From: DATGZH01 sp035297265
GTDB taxonomy: Bacteria; Actinomycetota; Acidimicrobiia; Acidimicrobiales; RAAP-2
Direction of reading: 5' to 3'
NCBI GenBank assembly: GCA_035297265.1
Contig: DATGZH010000064.1
Location: 1-64,000, forward strand
Length of the DNA stretch: 64,000 bases
A program made the position numbers and the translations under genes. Position 1 is the stretch's first letter; the number at the start of each line of letters is the position of its first letter. Positions 1-8,131 of this stretch are shown here, in pieces. The notes beneath the pieces were generated by a model. That model ran no database searches, was not told the origin of the DNA, and worked only from the letters and a program-made list of their open reading frames with translations.

Positions 1-1244
1 TTCACGTCGAAGCCCCCGCTCTGGGGCAGCGTCCAGTAGGGGGCGAAGCCGAAGATCTCGTGGGGCCGCAACGCCGGGGCGTCGGCGAGCGACGGCGGGG
101 CCGGCGTGGGCGGGGCGGTGGCCGGCGGGAGGTCGAGGGACTTGGGCGTCCCGCCCTGCAGGAGGGCCACCATCCGGGCCATCGACGAGGTGTCGATGCC
201 CTTGGAGGAGGCGTCGGACAGGGCGAGCGGGGACAACGGCCCCTTCGCCTGCCCGTGGGCCGCGGCCTCCGAGGCCGGCCCCGACGTGAGCAGGGCCAGC
301 AGCGTCGCCGACACGAGGAGGAGCGACGAGAGCCCGGCGAGGAGGGCGATCGGACCGTGGTCGGCCCGCCAGCGCCCGGCGCGCGACGAGAGCTCGCGTC
401 CCCCGTCGGCGACGCCGTGGAGCGCGCCGAGCACGGCGAGGCCCACGACGGTGGTGCCCAGGCGGCGTCGGGCGGGGGCGCTCGCCGAGGCGACGCCCCG
501 GCCGACGGGTCGCATGAGCGCGGCGAGCGGGATGACGACGCAACGACCGGCAGCCACGCACCACGAGCCGGCGGTAGCCGCACCGCGCCGGGCCCCCCGG
601 CCGGCCGCCACCGCGGCCAGACCCACCACCGAGGCGCCGGCGGCCCGGGTGGCCCGGCCCATCCCCGGCTTGAGCGAGGCCGCCGCGGCGTCGAGCCACC
701 AGGCCAGCGTGTGGACGGCGCCCGCGACGAAGCGGGCGAGGGCGGTGGGCGCGGCGACGGCGACGAGCGCGCCTCGTTGCAGCGGAGCGCCGAGCTGACG
801 GACCTGGACGGCGACGCCGCCAGCGGCGGCGGCGCCCTCAGCGAGGGCGGCCCGGGTGCGGCCGGCCACCCCGGTGTCCACCCGCCGCGAGCGGTGCCAG
901 GCCGCCGAGTACCGCGCCACGTCGGCGAGCAACTCCGACACGTCGGGCGCCGGGGCCAGGAACTCGAGCTTGCCGGTGGCCGTGACCACCTGCAGGAGCT
1001 GACCGCGAGTGCCATCGGCGAGGGTGGCCGTACCGTCGGCGGAGAAGCCTTCGACCACCTCCCACCGGACGAGCGTCGTCGTCGGCGTCGGGGCGAGCGA
1101 CCCGGCGGGCGAGACGAGGACCAGACCCTGTCCGCCGACGCTCAGGCGGCAGCGTGTCGAGCCGGGTCGGTCCGTCCGGAGCAGGGACAGGTCGTGACCA
1201 GACCCGGGCGCGCCCTCTCCCCCTCGGCTCCGTGTCGGTCGCAA
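1..1244 (-). CDS. GH18-like glycosidase with long membrane-attached N-terminus (partial)
   Basis: The gene runs leftward off the window edge, so only about the first 415 codons are present. The frame is open without a stop from about 1283 to base 1. The last visible residues, HEIFGFAPYWTLPQSGGF, resemble the opening strand of actinobacterial GH18 (chitinase/YaaH-like) domains, which cut N-acetylglucosamine polymers. Before it lie a hydrophilic region of about 300 residues, two hydrophobic segments (around GTTVVGLAVLGAL and GPIALLAGLSSLLLVSATLLALL) and a Pro/Ala-rich linker. This suggests a membrane-anchored enzyme with its catalytic domain outside the cell. The start is uncertain: TTG at 1244 follows a GAGAGGGAAGGG tract, and GTG at 1283 is the alternative. 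It is divergent from the PIN/TRAM gene. The family call rests on one short motif. Confidence 0.55.
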   Translation of the reverse strand, partial: MRPTRSRGGEGAPGSGHDLSLLRTDRPGSTRCRLSVGGQGLVLVSPAGSLAPTPTTTLVRWEVVEGFSADGTATLADGTRGQLLQVVTATGKLEFLAPAPDVSELLADVARYSAAWHRSRRVDTGVAGRTRAALAEGAAAAGGVAVQVRQLGAPLQRGALVAVAAPTALARFVAGAVHTLAWWLDAAAASLKPGMGRATRAAGASVVGLAAVAAGRGARRGAATAGSWCVAAGRCVVIPLAALMRPVGRGVASASAPARRRLGTTVVGLAVLGALHGVADGGRELSSRAGRWRADHGPIALLAGLSSLLLVSATLLALLTSGPASEAAAHGQAKGPLSPLALSDASSKGIDTSSMARMVALLQGGTPKSLDLPPATAPPTPAPPSLADAPALRPHEIFGFAPYWTLPQSGGFDV

Positions 1245-1496
1245 GGACCCTTCCCTCTCGCCTGCCGTGTGCTCGCGCTGCACGAGGCCCCTGCATCGCG
1301 GCGGACGGCAGGGCGTCCCCTCCCGGCCGTTCGGGGACCGGCCGATCCGACGGCGGCTCAGCGCCCCCTCCGCACGGCGGGTCCGACTCCCGGCTGGCCG
1401 GGCAATTGTTGTGGACCGGGGACCCCGACGCAATAGCACCTGGTCGTCGCCCCTGGCGGGGCCACCCCCCTACCCAAATCGGCGGCAGACCGCCGG

Positions 1497-1502
1497 TAGC
1501 AT
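1497..1502 (+). promoter_or_regulatory. TAGCAT -10 box, leaderless promoter
   Basis: TAGCAT ends 8 bases before the GTG at 1511. That fits a leaderless transcript and supports this start over the out-of-frame ATG at 1501. Confidence 0.45.
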
Positions 1503-1510
1503 GCCCGTCA

Positions 1511-2653
1511 GTGCTGTTCGTGGAGGGGTTCCGGGCGGTCCTCGTGCTCATCGGCGCGCTCGCCGGCATCGAGGTGGGCCGCGAGATCGACGCCTCGCCG
1601 GCGCCGGTCATCGGCATGGTCGTCGGAGCGCTCCTCGCCTATGTCCTGGGGGGCCTCCTCGGCCGCCTGCTCGACCGGGAGCGGGTCGGGGCCCTCCGCC
1701 GCTTCGAGAAGGTGCCGCCGGGCGAGCTCTTCGCCGGGACGCTCACGGGCACGGCCGGGCTGCTCCTCGGGGCGGCCCTGTGCCTGCCGTTCCTGGCCAT
1801 CTGGCACTCCGAGCTCGTCTACCCGATCACCACGCTGGTCGCCTGGGTCTTCGCCTGGTTCGGCTTCCGCATCGGGGCGGTGAAGGGCCGCCAGGTGGCG
1901 GCGGCGGCCGGCCTCACCCGCATCCTCGCCCCGCCTACCGAGCCGCCACCGGGCTTCGCCCTCCTCGTCGACGCGTCGGCGGTGATGGACCGCTCGCTGC
2001 TCGTGCTCGGCCAGGCCGGCCTCCTCATGGGCGGCCTCGTCGTGCCCCAGTTCGTGGTGGACCAGGTGCGGACGCTGGCGGCCGGCCCCGACCCGGTCAG
2101 CTCGCGTCGGGCCCGCCGGGGCCTCGAGGCGATCGAGGCCCTGCGTGAGCGGGGCGTCAGCGTGCACGTGGCCGCCGAGGAGCTCCCCGAATACGACGAC
2201 CAGTCCCAGCGGCTCCTCGAGATGGCCCGACGGCTCGACCTCCGACTGGCGACCTGTTCGGGACCCTTGAAGGACGCGGCCCGCAGCCGCAACCTCCCGG
2301 TCACCGACCTGCGGCACCTGGCCGAGGACCTGGCGCCCGACCACGCCGCTGGCGAGCAGCTGGTCGTGGACATCTTGAAGACCGGCAGCCAGCCCCGGCA
2401 GGGCGTCGGCTACCTGCCCGACGGGGACATGGTGGTCGTCAACGACGCCGCCCACCTCGTGGGGCGCCACGGGGTCCACGTCGAGGTGCTGTCGACGACC
2501 CGCACGCACCAGGGCCTCCTCGTGTTCGCCCAGCTCGACCCGACGGTGCCCCCCGACGAGGGCTGGGGCCACGAAGCCGTCGACGGGGCCGAGGCGGAGC
2601 CGGAGCACGAGCCGGCGCCGTCCGACAAGGTCGGCAGCCGCCGGCGCGGCTGA
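1511..2653 (+). CDS. Membrane PIN/TRAM-domain protein (YacL-like), degenerate PIN
   Basis: 380 residues. The first ~125 residues form four hydrophobic helices (for example GFRAVLVLIGALAGIEVG and APVIGMVVGALLAYVLGG). A PIN-like domain follows, opening with LLVDASAVMD, and then a TRAM domain with the diagnostic QGVGYLPDGDMVVV. This is the architecture of actinobacterial YacL-type proteins, in which PIN domains are metal-dependent ribonucleases and TRAM binds RNA. Two usual catalytic positions look lost. The FVL-x-E motif reads FVVDQVR, and the (T)TDFNLNK acidic motif reads TCSGPLKD. The nuclease may therefore be dead and the protein may act in RNA binding. The start is GTG 1511 with a -10 box 8 bases upstream. 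The HIT gene follows 32 bases downstream. Confidence 0.82.
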   Translation: MLFVEGFRAVLVLIGALAGIEVGREIDASPAPVIGMVVGALLAYVLGGLLGRLLDRERVGALRRFEKVPPGELFAGTLTGTAGLLLGAALCLPFLAIWHSELVYPITTLVAWVFAWFGFRIGAVKGRQVAAAAGLTRILAPPTEPPPGFALLVDASAVMDRSLLVLGQAGLLMGGLVVPQFVVDQVRTLAAGPDPVSSRRARRGLEAIEALRERGVSVHVAAEELPEYDDQSQRLLEMARRLDLRLATCSGPLKDAARSRNLPVTDLRHLAEDLAPDHAAGEQLVVDILKTGSQPRQGVGYLPDGDMVVVNDAAHLVGRHGVHVEVLSTTRTHQGLLVFAQLDPTVPPDEGWGHEAVDGAEAEPEHEPAPSDKVGSRRRG

Positions 2654-2685
2654 ACGCCGTTCCTTCCTCGATCCCGACGAGCGTC

Positions 2686-3120
2686 GTGGGCGGCTGCCCG
2701 ATCTGCGACCAGCAGCGTGGGGCAGGAGAGATCCCCGGCGGCCTGCTCGCCGTCGACGATCGGACCGCCGTCTACCACGTCCCCCCCGTGGCCGGGCCGA
2801 CCTACCTCGGCCACCTCCTCGTCGTGCCCCGCCGCCACGTCGCCGACTTCGCCGGGCTCGACCCCGACGAGGCGGCAGCGGTGGGTGTCGCGGTGAGCCG
2901 GTGGTCGGGCGTGCTGCAGCGGGCCGGGGCCACCCGCGTCTACCTCGCGACGATCGGGCACGCCGTCGACCACCTGCACGTCCACCTGCTGCCGCGGTGG
3001 CCCGAGACGCCTGACGACGTCGCCTGGCACGCCGTCGACGAGTGGCCGGGGGCCCGGCGGGGCGAAGCCGAGGCGGTCGAGCAGCAGGTGGCGGAGCTGC
3101 GGGCGCTGGACGACGGTTGA
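2686..3120 (+). CDS. HIT family nucleotide hydrolase/transferase
   Basis: 144 residues. It carries the histidine-triad signature HLHVHLLP near residue 100, whose central histidine forms the nucleotidyl intermediate in this family. An N-terminal CPICD pair may bind zinc, as in some HIT proteins. HIT enzymes hydrolyse or transfer nucleotides from Ap4A, AMP-lysine or related substrates; the substrate here cannot be told. The GTG start at 2686 lies 32 bases after the PIN/TRAM gene, so the two are probably co-transcribed. The gene converges with pntB, whose stop is only 7 bases away. Confidence 0.85.
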   Translation: MGGCPICDQQRGAGEIPGGLLAVDDRTAVYHVPPVAGPTYLGHLLVVPRRHVADFAGLDPDEAAAVGVAVSRWSGVLQRAGATRVYLATIGHAVDHLHVHLLPRWPETPDDVAWHAVDEWPGARRGEAEAVEQQVAELRALDDG

Positions 3121-3127
3121 GCGGCCC

Positions 3128-4507
3128 TCAGAGGTCCTCGACCGCGCTCACCAGCTTGGTCAAGGTGTCCTTGGCGTCCCCGAACAGCATCACGGTCTTG
3201 TCGCCGTAGAGCAGCTCGTTGTCGATGCCGGCGAAGCCCGGCCGCATCGAGCGCTTCAGGAACACGACGTTGGCCGCCTGGTCGGCCCGCACGATGGGCA
3301 TCCCGTAGATGGGGCTGTCGGGCGAGTTGAGCGCGGCCGGGTTCACGGTGTCGTTCGCCCCGACCACGAGCGCGACGTCGGCCGTGTCCATCTCGGGGTT
3401 GGCCTCGTCCATCTCCTTCAGCTTCTCGTAGGGGACGTTCGCCTCGGCCAGGAGCACGTTCATGTGGCCCGGCATGCGGCCGGCCACCGGGTGGATGGCG
3501 TAGAAGACGTCCACGCCGCGGGCCGCGAGGAGGTCGGCCAGCTCGCGCACGGTGTGCTGGGCCTGGGCCACCGCCAGCCCGTAGCCGGGCACGATCACCA
3601 CCTTGCGGGCGTAGGCGAGCAGCACGGCGACGTCCTCTGGCGTCGACGCCCGCACCGTGCGGCCCTCGGTGACCTGGCCGCCCGCCGTGACGACCGCCCC
3701 GAACGCGCTGAACAGGATGTTGGGCACGGAGCGGCCCATGGCCACGCTCATCATCCGGGTGAGGAGCATGCCCGAGGCGCCCACGAGCGTCCCGGCCACG
3801 ATGAGGAGGTTGGAGTCGAGGGTGAACCCGGAGGCCGCCACGGCGAGGCCGGTGAACGAGTTGAGGAGCGAGATGAGGACGGGGACGTCGGCCCCCCCGA
3901 TGGGGAGCACGATGATCACCCCGAGCACGAGGGCCGCCGCCAGCAGCACCCAGACGAGGACCGTCGTCGGGTTCACGAGCGTGGCCAGCACGAGTCCGAG
4001 GATCAACGCGCCGACGAGGGCGTTCACCGCCTGCTGCGCCGGGTAGGTGACGGGCCGCCCCGTCATCAGCTCCTGGAGCTTGGCGAAGGCCACGGCCGAG
4101 CCGGCGAACGAGAGGCCGCCGACGACCACGCCGAAGAGGATCTCGAGGATCTTGTAGGTGGGCGTGAGCGAGGCGTCGAGGGCCAAGAACGCGGTGATCG
4201 ACACGAGCGCCGCGGCGCCGCCACCCACCCCGTTGAAGATCGCCACCATCTGGGGCATCGCCGTCATCCGCACCAGCCGGGCCGCCGGCACGCCGATGGC
4301 CACGCCGACCGCCATCCCGCCCACGATCAACCCGATGTGGCGGAGCCCCGGCTGGAAGAACGTGGCGCCGATGGCGAGCGCCATCCCGGTCGCCCCGACG
4401 AGGTTGCCGAGCCGGGCCCGACGGGGGGAGCTCAGACCCTTGAGGGCGAGGATGAAGCCGATGATCGCCAGGAGGTAGACGAGCTCGATGGCGGTGCCGC
4501 GGCTCAT
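3128..4507 (-). CDS. pntB: NAD(P) transhydrogenase subunit beta
   Basis: 459 residues, close to the E. coli PntB length. The N-terminal ~260 residues are highly hydrophobic membrane helices that carry protons. The C-terminal domain III binds NADP(H) and shows the family stretches VPGYGLAVAQAQH, YAIHPVAGRMPGHMNVLLAEA and GANDTVNPAA. The holoenzyme couples proton entry to hydride transfer from NADH to NADP+. It is the last gene of pntA1-pntA2-pntB and overlaps pntA2 by 4 bases. The NADPH it makes could serve the reductive and oxygenase steps of the lipid and steroid catabolism suggested elsewhere in the window. Confidence 0.97.
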   Translation of the reverse strand: MSRGTAIELVYLLAIIGFILALKGLSSPRRARLGNLVGATGMALAIGATFFQPGLRHIGLIVGGMAVGVAIGVPAARLVRMTAMPQMVAIFNGVGGGAAALVSITAFLALDASLTPTYKILEILFGVVVGGLSFAGSAVAFAKLQELMTGRPVTYPAQQAVNALVGALILGLVLATLVNPTTVLVWVLLAAALVLGVIIVLPIGGADVPVLISLLNSFTGLAVAASGFTLDSNLLIVAGTLVGASGMLLTRMMSVAMGRSVPNILFSAFGAVVTAGGQVTEGRTVRASTPEDVAVLLAYARKVVIVPGYGLAVAQAQHTVRELADLLAARGVDVFYAIHPVAGRMPGHMNVLLAEANVPYEKLKEMDEANPEMDTADVALVVGANDTVNPAALNSPDSPIYGMPIVRADQAANVVFLKRSMRPGFAGIDNELLYGDKTVMLFGDAKDTLTKLVSAVEDL

Positions 4508-4824
4508 GGGCGATGCTCGCCGGTGTCGTCGGTCCGCTCGTCGCGGCGGCTCTTGAACATCTCGAGCATGCGGTCGGTGACGACGAAGCCGCCGACCACG
4601 TTGAGCGTGGCCAGGATCACGGCCACGAAGCCGAGAACCTGCTCGGCTCCCGACTGCGCCGTGCCGAGGATGAGCATCGCCCCGACCAGGATCACCCCGT
4701 GGATGGCGTTGGAGCCCGACATGAGCGGGGTGTGCAGGATGCTCGGCACCTTGGAGATGACCTCGAAGCCCACGAACGCGGCGAGGACGAAGACGGTGAG
4801 CAGCTCGAGGATGCCGTTGCTCAC
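4504..4824 (-). CDS. pntA2: NAD(P) transhydrogenase subunit alpha part 2 (membrane)
   Basis: 106 residues. This is the membrane piece of the alpha subunit, separate from the NAD-binding part as in Rhodospirillum and mycobacteria. Three hydrophobic helices are visible: LELLTVFVLAAFVGFEVISK, IHGVILVGAMLILG and VLGFVAVILATLNVVGGFVV. The motif HTPLMSGSNAIHG before helix 2 is characteristic of the family. It overlaps both pntA1 and pntB by 4 bases (ATGA-type), which implies coupled translation and fixed stoichiometry. Confidence 0.95.
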   Translation of the reverse strand: MSNGILELLTVFVLAAFVGFEVISKVPSILHTPLMSGSNAIHGVILVGAMLILGTAQSGAEQVLGFVAVILATLNVVGGFVVTDRMLEMFKSRRDERTDDTGEHRP

Positions 4825-5990
4825 GGACCCGCCTCCTCGTCGCCCCCGTCCTCGAAGGAGGCGAGCGGCACCCCGAGCAGCTCCGCCGTGGGCCCGTGCA
4901 GCGGGCGGCCGTCGCGGAGCAGGCAGCTGCCGGTCACCACCTCGTCGCTCCAGTGCGGCCGCAACGAGCCCTGCTCGCTCAGGAGCCCGCAGAAGTTGGC
5001 CACGTTGCGCCCGTAGAGGAAGCTGGCATGGTTCGGCATGTCCGAGGCCGGGTTGGCGACGCCGACGATCGTCACGCCGGCGTGCACGACCTCACGACCG
5101 GCCTCGGTCAGCTCGCAGTTCCCCCCGGCGTCCGCCGCGATGTCGATGATCACCGTCCCCGGCCCCATCCGCTCGACCATGTCCGTCGTGACGAGGACGG
5201 GCGCCCGCCGGCCCGGCACCGCCGCGGTGGTGATCACGACGTCGGACGCCGCCACCTCGGCGGCGAGTGCCTCACGCTGCCGGAAGAGCTCCTCGTCGGA
5301 GAGGTCGCGGGCGTAGCCGCCGACCCCCTCGGCCCGCACCCCGAGGTCGACGAACTTGGCCCCGAGGCTCTCGGCCTCCTCCTTGGCCGCCTCCCGGACG
5401 TCGTAGGCGTGGACCACCGCCCCCAGGCGGCGGGCGGTGGCGATGGCCTGCAGCCCGGCCACACCGGCCCCCATGACCAGCACCTTGGCCGGCGGCACGG
5501 TGCCCGCGGCGGTCATGAACATCGGGAAGAACCGTCCCAGGTGCTCGGCGGCCAGGAGGCCGGCCCGGTAACCGGCCACCGTCGACTGCGAGGAGAGGGC
5601 GTCCATCGACTGGGCCCGGCCGATGCGCGGCAGGAGGTCGAAGGAGAACACGGTGGCCCGACGAGCGGCGAGCACGCGGAGCGCCTCGAGCTCCTCGTTG
5701 GGTTGGAAGAAAGAGAGATGGAGGGCTCCTTCGGGGTGGAGGGCGGCCGCCGCGGCGTCCGGCGCGTGCACCCGGACGACCATGTCGGCGCCGTCCATCG
5801 TTCCCCGCGCGTCGCCGGCCAGCACCACGCCGGCCGCCCGGTAGAGGTCGTCGGGGATGGAGGCCCCTTGGCCCGCGCCCGACTGGACGGTCACGTCCCA
5901 TCCGTCGGCGATGAGGCGCTTCGCGGCGTCAGGGACGATGGCGACGCGGCGCTCCCCGGCTCGGGTCTCGGCAGGCACCGCCAACAGCAC
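4821..5990 (-). CDS. pntA1: NAD(P) transhydrogenase subunit alpha part 1 (NAD-binding)
   Basis: 389 residues, matching the alanine dehydrogenase/PNT fold. The N-terminal domain opens VPAETRAGERRVAIVPD. A Rossmann GAGVAGLQAIATARRLGA motif lies near residue 170, and the PNT signature around SFLYGRNVANF is present. It is soluble and binds NAD(H) on the cytoplasmic face. It is the first gene of the operon. The start is GTG 5990 without a strong ribosome-binding site; the conserved N-terminal sequence begins right after it. The divergent-looking 66-base gap to the EAL gene is not a promoter for that gene, because both genes run leftward. Confidence 0.96.
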   Translation of the reverse strand: MLLAVPAETRAGERRVAIVPDAAKRLIADGWDVTVQSGAGQGASIPDDLYRAAGVVLAGDARGTMDGADMVVRVHAPDAAAAALHPEGALHLSFFQPNEELEALRVLAARRATVFSFDLLPRIGRAQSMDALSSQSTVAGYRAGLLAAEHLGRFFPMFMTAAGTVPPAKVLVMGAGVAGLQAIATARRLGAVVHAYDVREAAKEEAESLGAKFVDLGVRAEGVGGYARDLSDEELFRQREALAAEVAASDVVITTAAVPGRRAPVLVTTDMVERMGPGTVIIDIAADAGGNCELTEAGREVVHAGVTIVGVANPASDMPNHASFLYGRNVANFCGLLSEQGSLRPHWSDEVVTGSCLLRDGRPLHGPTAELLGVPLASFEDGGDEEAGP

Positions 5991-6056
5991 GAAGGCCGTT
6001 TCTATCAGGTGCTCGCAGCGACGCCCGGGAGCCCCGACCGTCGGCGCGTCGGACGT

Positions 6057-7022
6057 TCAGTCCGACGTCTCGTCGCGAGGCTTGCGCTGCGACCGCGACC
6101 CGCCCGACGGCTTGGCCTCGGCCTCTTTCGACGGCCCGGTCTTGTGGGAAGAGCCGTTGCCGCCCGGTGAGCCGGGCGCCGCACCGTTGGCTGGCGCGTG
6201 GAACGACTCCATGCCGAGCGCCTCGCTCCACCCCGGACCTTCGAGGGGGAACCGCAGATCCGGCTGGTTGGCCATCGCGCTGGCCACCTCCTCGCGCAAC
6301 GGCGGGGCGAAGAAGTAGCCCTGCGCGGCGTCCGAGTCGAACTCGCGCACGATCGCCGCGTGGAGCTCGGTCTCCACCCCCTCGGCGACCGTCGACATGC
6401 CCGAGGAGTGGGCGAGATGCACCACGGTCTCGACCACCATGCGGTTGATCCCGTGCTGAGGCTCGAGCCCGCCGACGAAGGACTCGTCGATCTTCACCGT
6501 GTTGACGGCCATGCGGCGGAGCAGTTCGAACGAGGTCCAGCTGGTCCCGACGTCGTCGACGGCCAGCTGCACCCCGAGCGCCCCGATCCGGTGGAGGTCG
6601 GCCACGGCCGCCTCGTCGGTCATGGCGTGCTCGGTGATCTCGATCGTGAGACGGTCGGGTTCGAGCCCGGAGTCCTCGAGCGCGGCGACGACCGAGCGCG
6701 AGGCGGCCCCCCGCCGGAGCTGGACGATCGAGCAGTTGACGGCGATCTGGAAGCTGGGCGGCCAGTGGACGGCGTGGCGACAGCTCTCGGCGAGCACCCA
6801 GGCGCCGATCGGCACGATGTCGCCGTTGGCCTCCGCCCAGGGGATGAGGAGCTGCGGGAAGATCAGGCCTTCGGTCGGGTGGAACCAGCGCAGGAGGGCC
6901 TCGAAGCCCAGCAGCCGGCCGGACCCGAGGTCCACCACCGGTTGGTACTCGAGCCGGGGCTCGCCGGCCAGCCCGAGCGCCTCGTTGTCGCGATGCCACG
7001 ACCCGAATCGATCGTCTTCCAC
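6057..7022 (-). CDS. EAL-domain cyclic-di-GMP phosphodiesterase
   Basis: 321 residues from GTG 7022. A single EAL domain spans about residues 20-265, with no GGDEF or sensor domain, and is followed by a disordered Ser/Lys/Gly-rich tail of ~60 residues. The metal and catalytic residues are visible: the E of FEALLRW, N in AVNCS, E in IEITEH, DD in DDVGTSWTS, K in VKIDESF, E in AEGVET and Q in QGYFF. An active hydrolase of c-di-GMP is therefore plausible. DDVGTSWTS differs from the usual DDFGTGYSS in the loop that couples dimerisation to catalysis. An upstream in-frame ATG at 7127 would add a low-complexity Gly/Arg-rich stretch, so I prefer 7022. It is cytoplasmic, as no signal or membrane segment is seen. 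Confidence 0.88.
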   Translation of the reverse strand: MEDDRFGSWHRDNEALGLAGEPRLEYQPVVDLGSGRLLGFEALLRWFHPTEGLIFPQLLIPWAEANGDIVPIGAWVLAESCRHAVHWPPSFQIAVNCSIVQLRRGAASRSVVAALEDSGLEPDRLTIEITEHAMTDEAAVADLHRIGALGVQLAVDDVGTSWTSFELLRRMAVNTVKIDESFVGGLEPQHGINRMVVETVVHLAHSSGMSTVAEGVETELHAAIVREFDSDAAQGYFFAPPLREEVASAMANQPDLRFPLEGPGWSEALGMESFHAPANGAAPGSPGGNGSSHKTGPSKEAEAKPSGGSRSQRKPRDETSD

Positions 7023-7213
7023 TGCCCCGCTGCCCCCTCCATCCAATCCCGCGACGACGCCCGCCCCGCCACCACGAGAGGTTCCCGCCCCCCATTCTGC
7101 CCGAATTCGACCGCAGCGCACAGGCATGGCCCCCGCGGCCCCCTCGGGGCCCTGGTGGCCCGGACCCTCCACCCCGTCGGGCGCCGGAATTCGGCGCCTC
7201 TCGGCCGCTCCGG

Positions 7214-8014
7214 TCAGCTTTGGGCGGCCCGCAGGAACGCCGGCCACTCGCCGCCGCCGTGGGCCACGAGATTGGCCCCCGAGACGTAGGCGGCGAGCGT
7301 GGACGAGAGGAGGAGGCACAGCCCGGCCACGTCGGCGGGGACCCCGACCCGGCCGAGGGGCACCGTGGCCGCCACCCGGGCCATGCCCTCAATCCCCCCG
7401 TAGTGCTCGGGGCCAGAACCCGTGTCCATCAGGCCTGCCGTGATGCAGTTCACCCGCACCTTCGGCGCCCACTCCACGGCCAGCGTGGCCGTGAGATTGA
7501 TGAGGCCGGCCTTGGCCGCGCCGTAGGCCGCGGTGCCCGGGGAGGGCCGTACGCCCGACACGCTCCCGATGTTCAAGATGAGCCCGCCGTCGTCCTGCTC
7601 CTGCATGACGGCGTTGGCCGCCTGCGCGCAGTAGAAGGGCGCCAGCAGGTTCAAGGTCACGACGCCGGCGAAGAGGCGTGGCGAGGCCTCGGCCGACGGC
7701 GCGTACGGCGACCCGCCGGCGTTGTTGACGAGGACGTCGAGCCGACCCAGCCGGTGCACGGCCTCGGCCACGAGGCCCCGAGCCTGGTCGGGCTCCCGCA
7801 CGTCCGCCGCCACGAAGTGCGCCCGGCGCGCCGCACCCTCCGTCTCCTCCTCGGCCGGCTCGTGGCGGGCGCCCACCACCACGTCGGCCCCGGCGGCGAG
7901 GAAGGCCGCGGTCACCGAGGCGCCGACCCCACGCGTGCCCCCGGTCACGAGGACGCCCCGGCCGGTGAAGTCGAGCGCCCTCGCCAGATCGGGTGGGAGC
8001 GCCTGGTCGGCCAT
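7214..8014 (-). CDS. Short-chain dehydrogenase/reductase next to the ipd genes
   Basis: 266 residues. The SDR landmarks are TGGTRGVG (cofactor loop, residues ~24-31), NNAG, the catalytic Ser in IGSVSG, and Y-x3-K in YGAAK. It probably uses NAD(P)(H) to oxidise a hydroxyl or reduce a ketone. It is divergent from the echA20-ipdABC operon. Mycobacterium tuberculosis has the same arrangement: the SDR gene Rv3549c lies divergent to echA20. A role in steroid ring C/D breakdown is therefore likely, though the exact substrate is not readable. The start is supported by a TAGGGT box 9 bases upstream. Confidence 0.88.
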   Translation of the reverse strand: MADQALPPDLARALDFTGRGVLVTGGTRGVGASVTAAFLAAGADVVVGARHEPAEEETEGAARRAHFVAADVREPDQARGLVAEAVHRLGRLDVLVNNAGGSPYAPSAEASPRLFAGVVTLNLLAPFYCAQAANAVMQEQDDGGLILNIGSVSGVRPSPGTAAYGAAKAGLINLTATLAVEWAPKVRVNCITAGLMDTGSGPEHYGGIEGMARVAATVPLGRVGVPADVAGLCLLLSSTLAAYVSGANLVAHGGGEWPAFLRAAQS

Positions 8015-8023
8015 CGGACGTGC

Positions 8024-8029
8024 ACCCTA
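8024..8029 (-). promoter_or_regulatory. TAGGGT -10 box for the SDR gene
   Basis: On the minus strand TAGGGT lies 9 bases before the ATG at 8014. The 117-base gap to echA20 is a divergent promoter region. I see no good AACnnGTT operator in it; the nearest is GACCGGTT, with one mismatch. Confidence 0.35.
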
Positions 8030-8131
8030 CCGAAGGGGGGGACCGGGCTCGGGGGGCACCGCTGTTGGTGCCCGCCGGGCGACCGGTTTACCCTTCCGGA
8101 GCCGACCGTCGGCACCGAACGGCGCAGGGAC

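Noticed and set aside
60..1436. Long Arg/Gly/Pro-rich open frame on the plus strand
   Set aside because: Shadow of the minus-strand GH18-like gene; composition is that of out-of-frame high-GC DNA and no family pattern appears.
3853..3862. AACGAGTT inside pntB
   Set aside because: It matches only the core of the KstR motif, lacks the outer T and A, and is in coding sequence.
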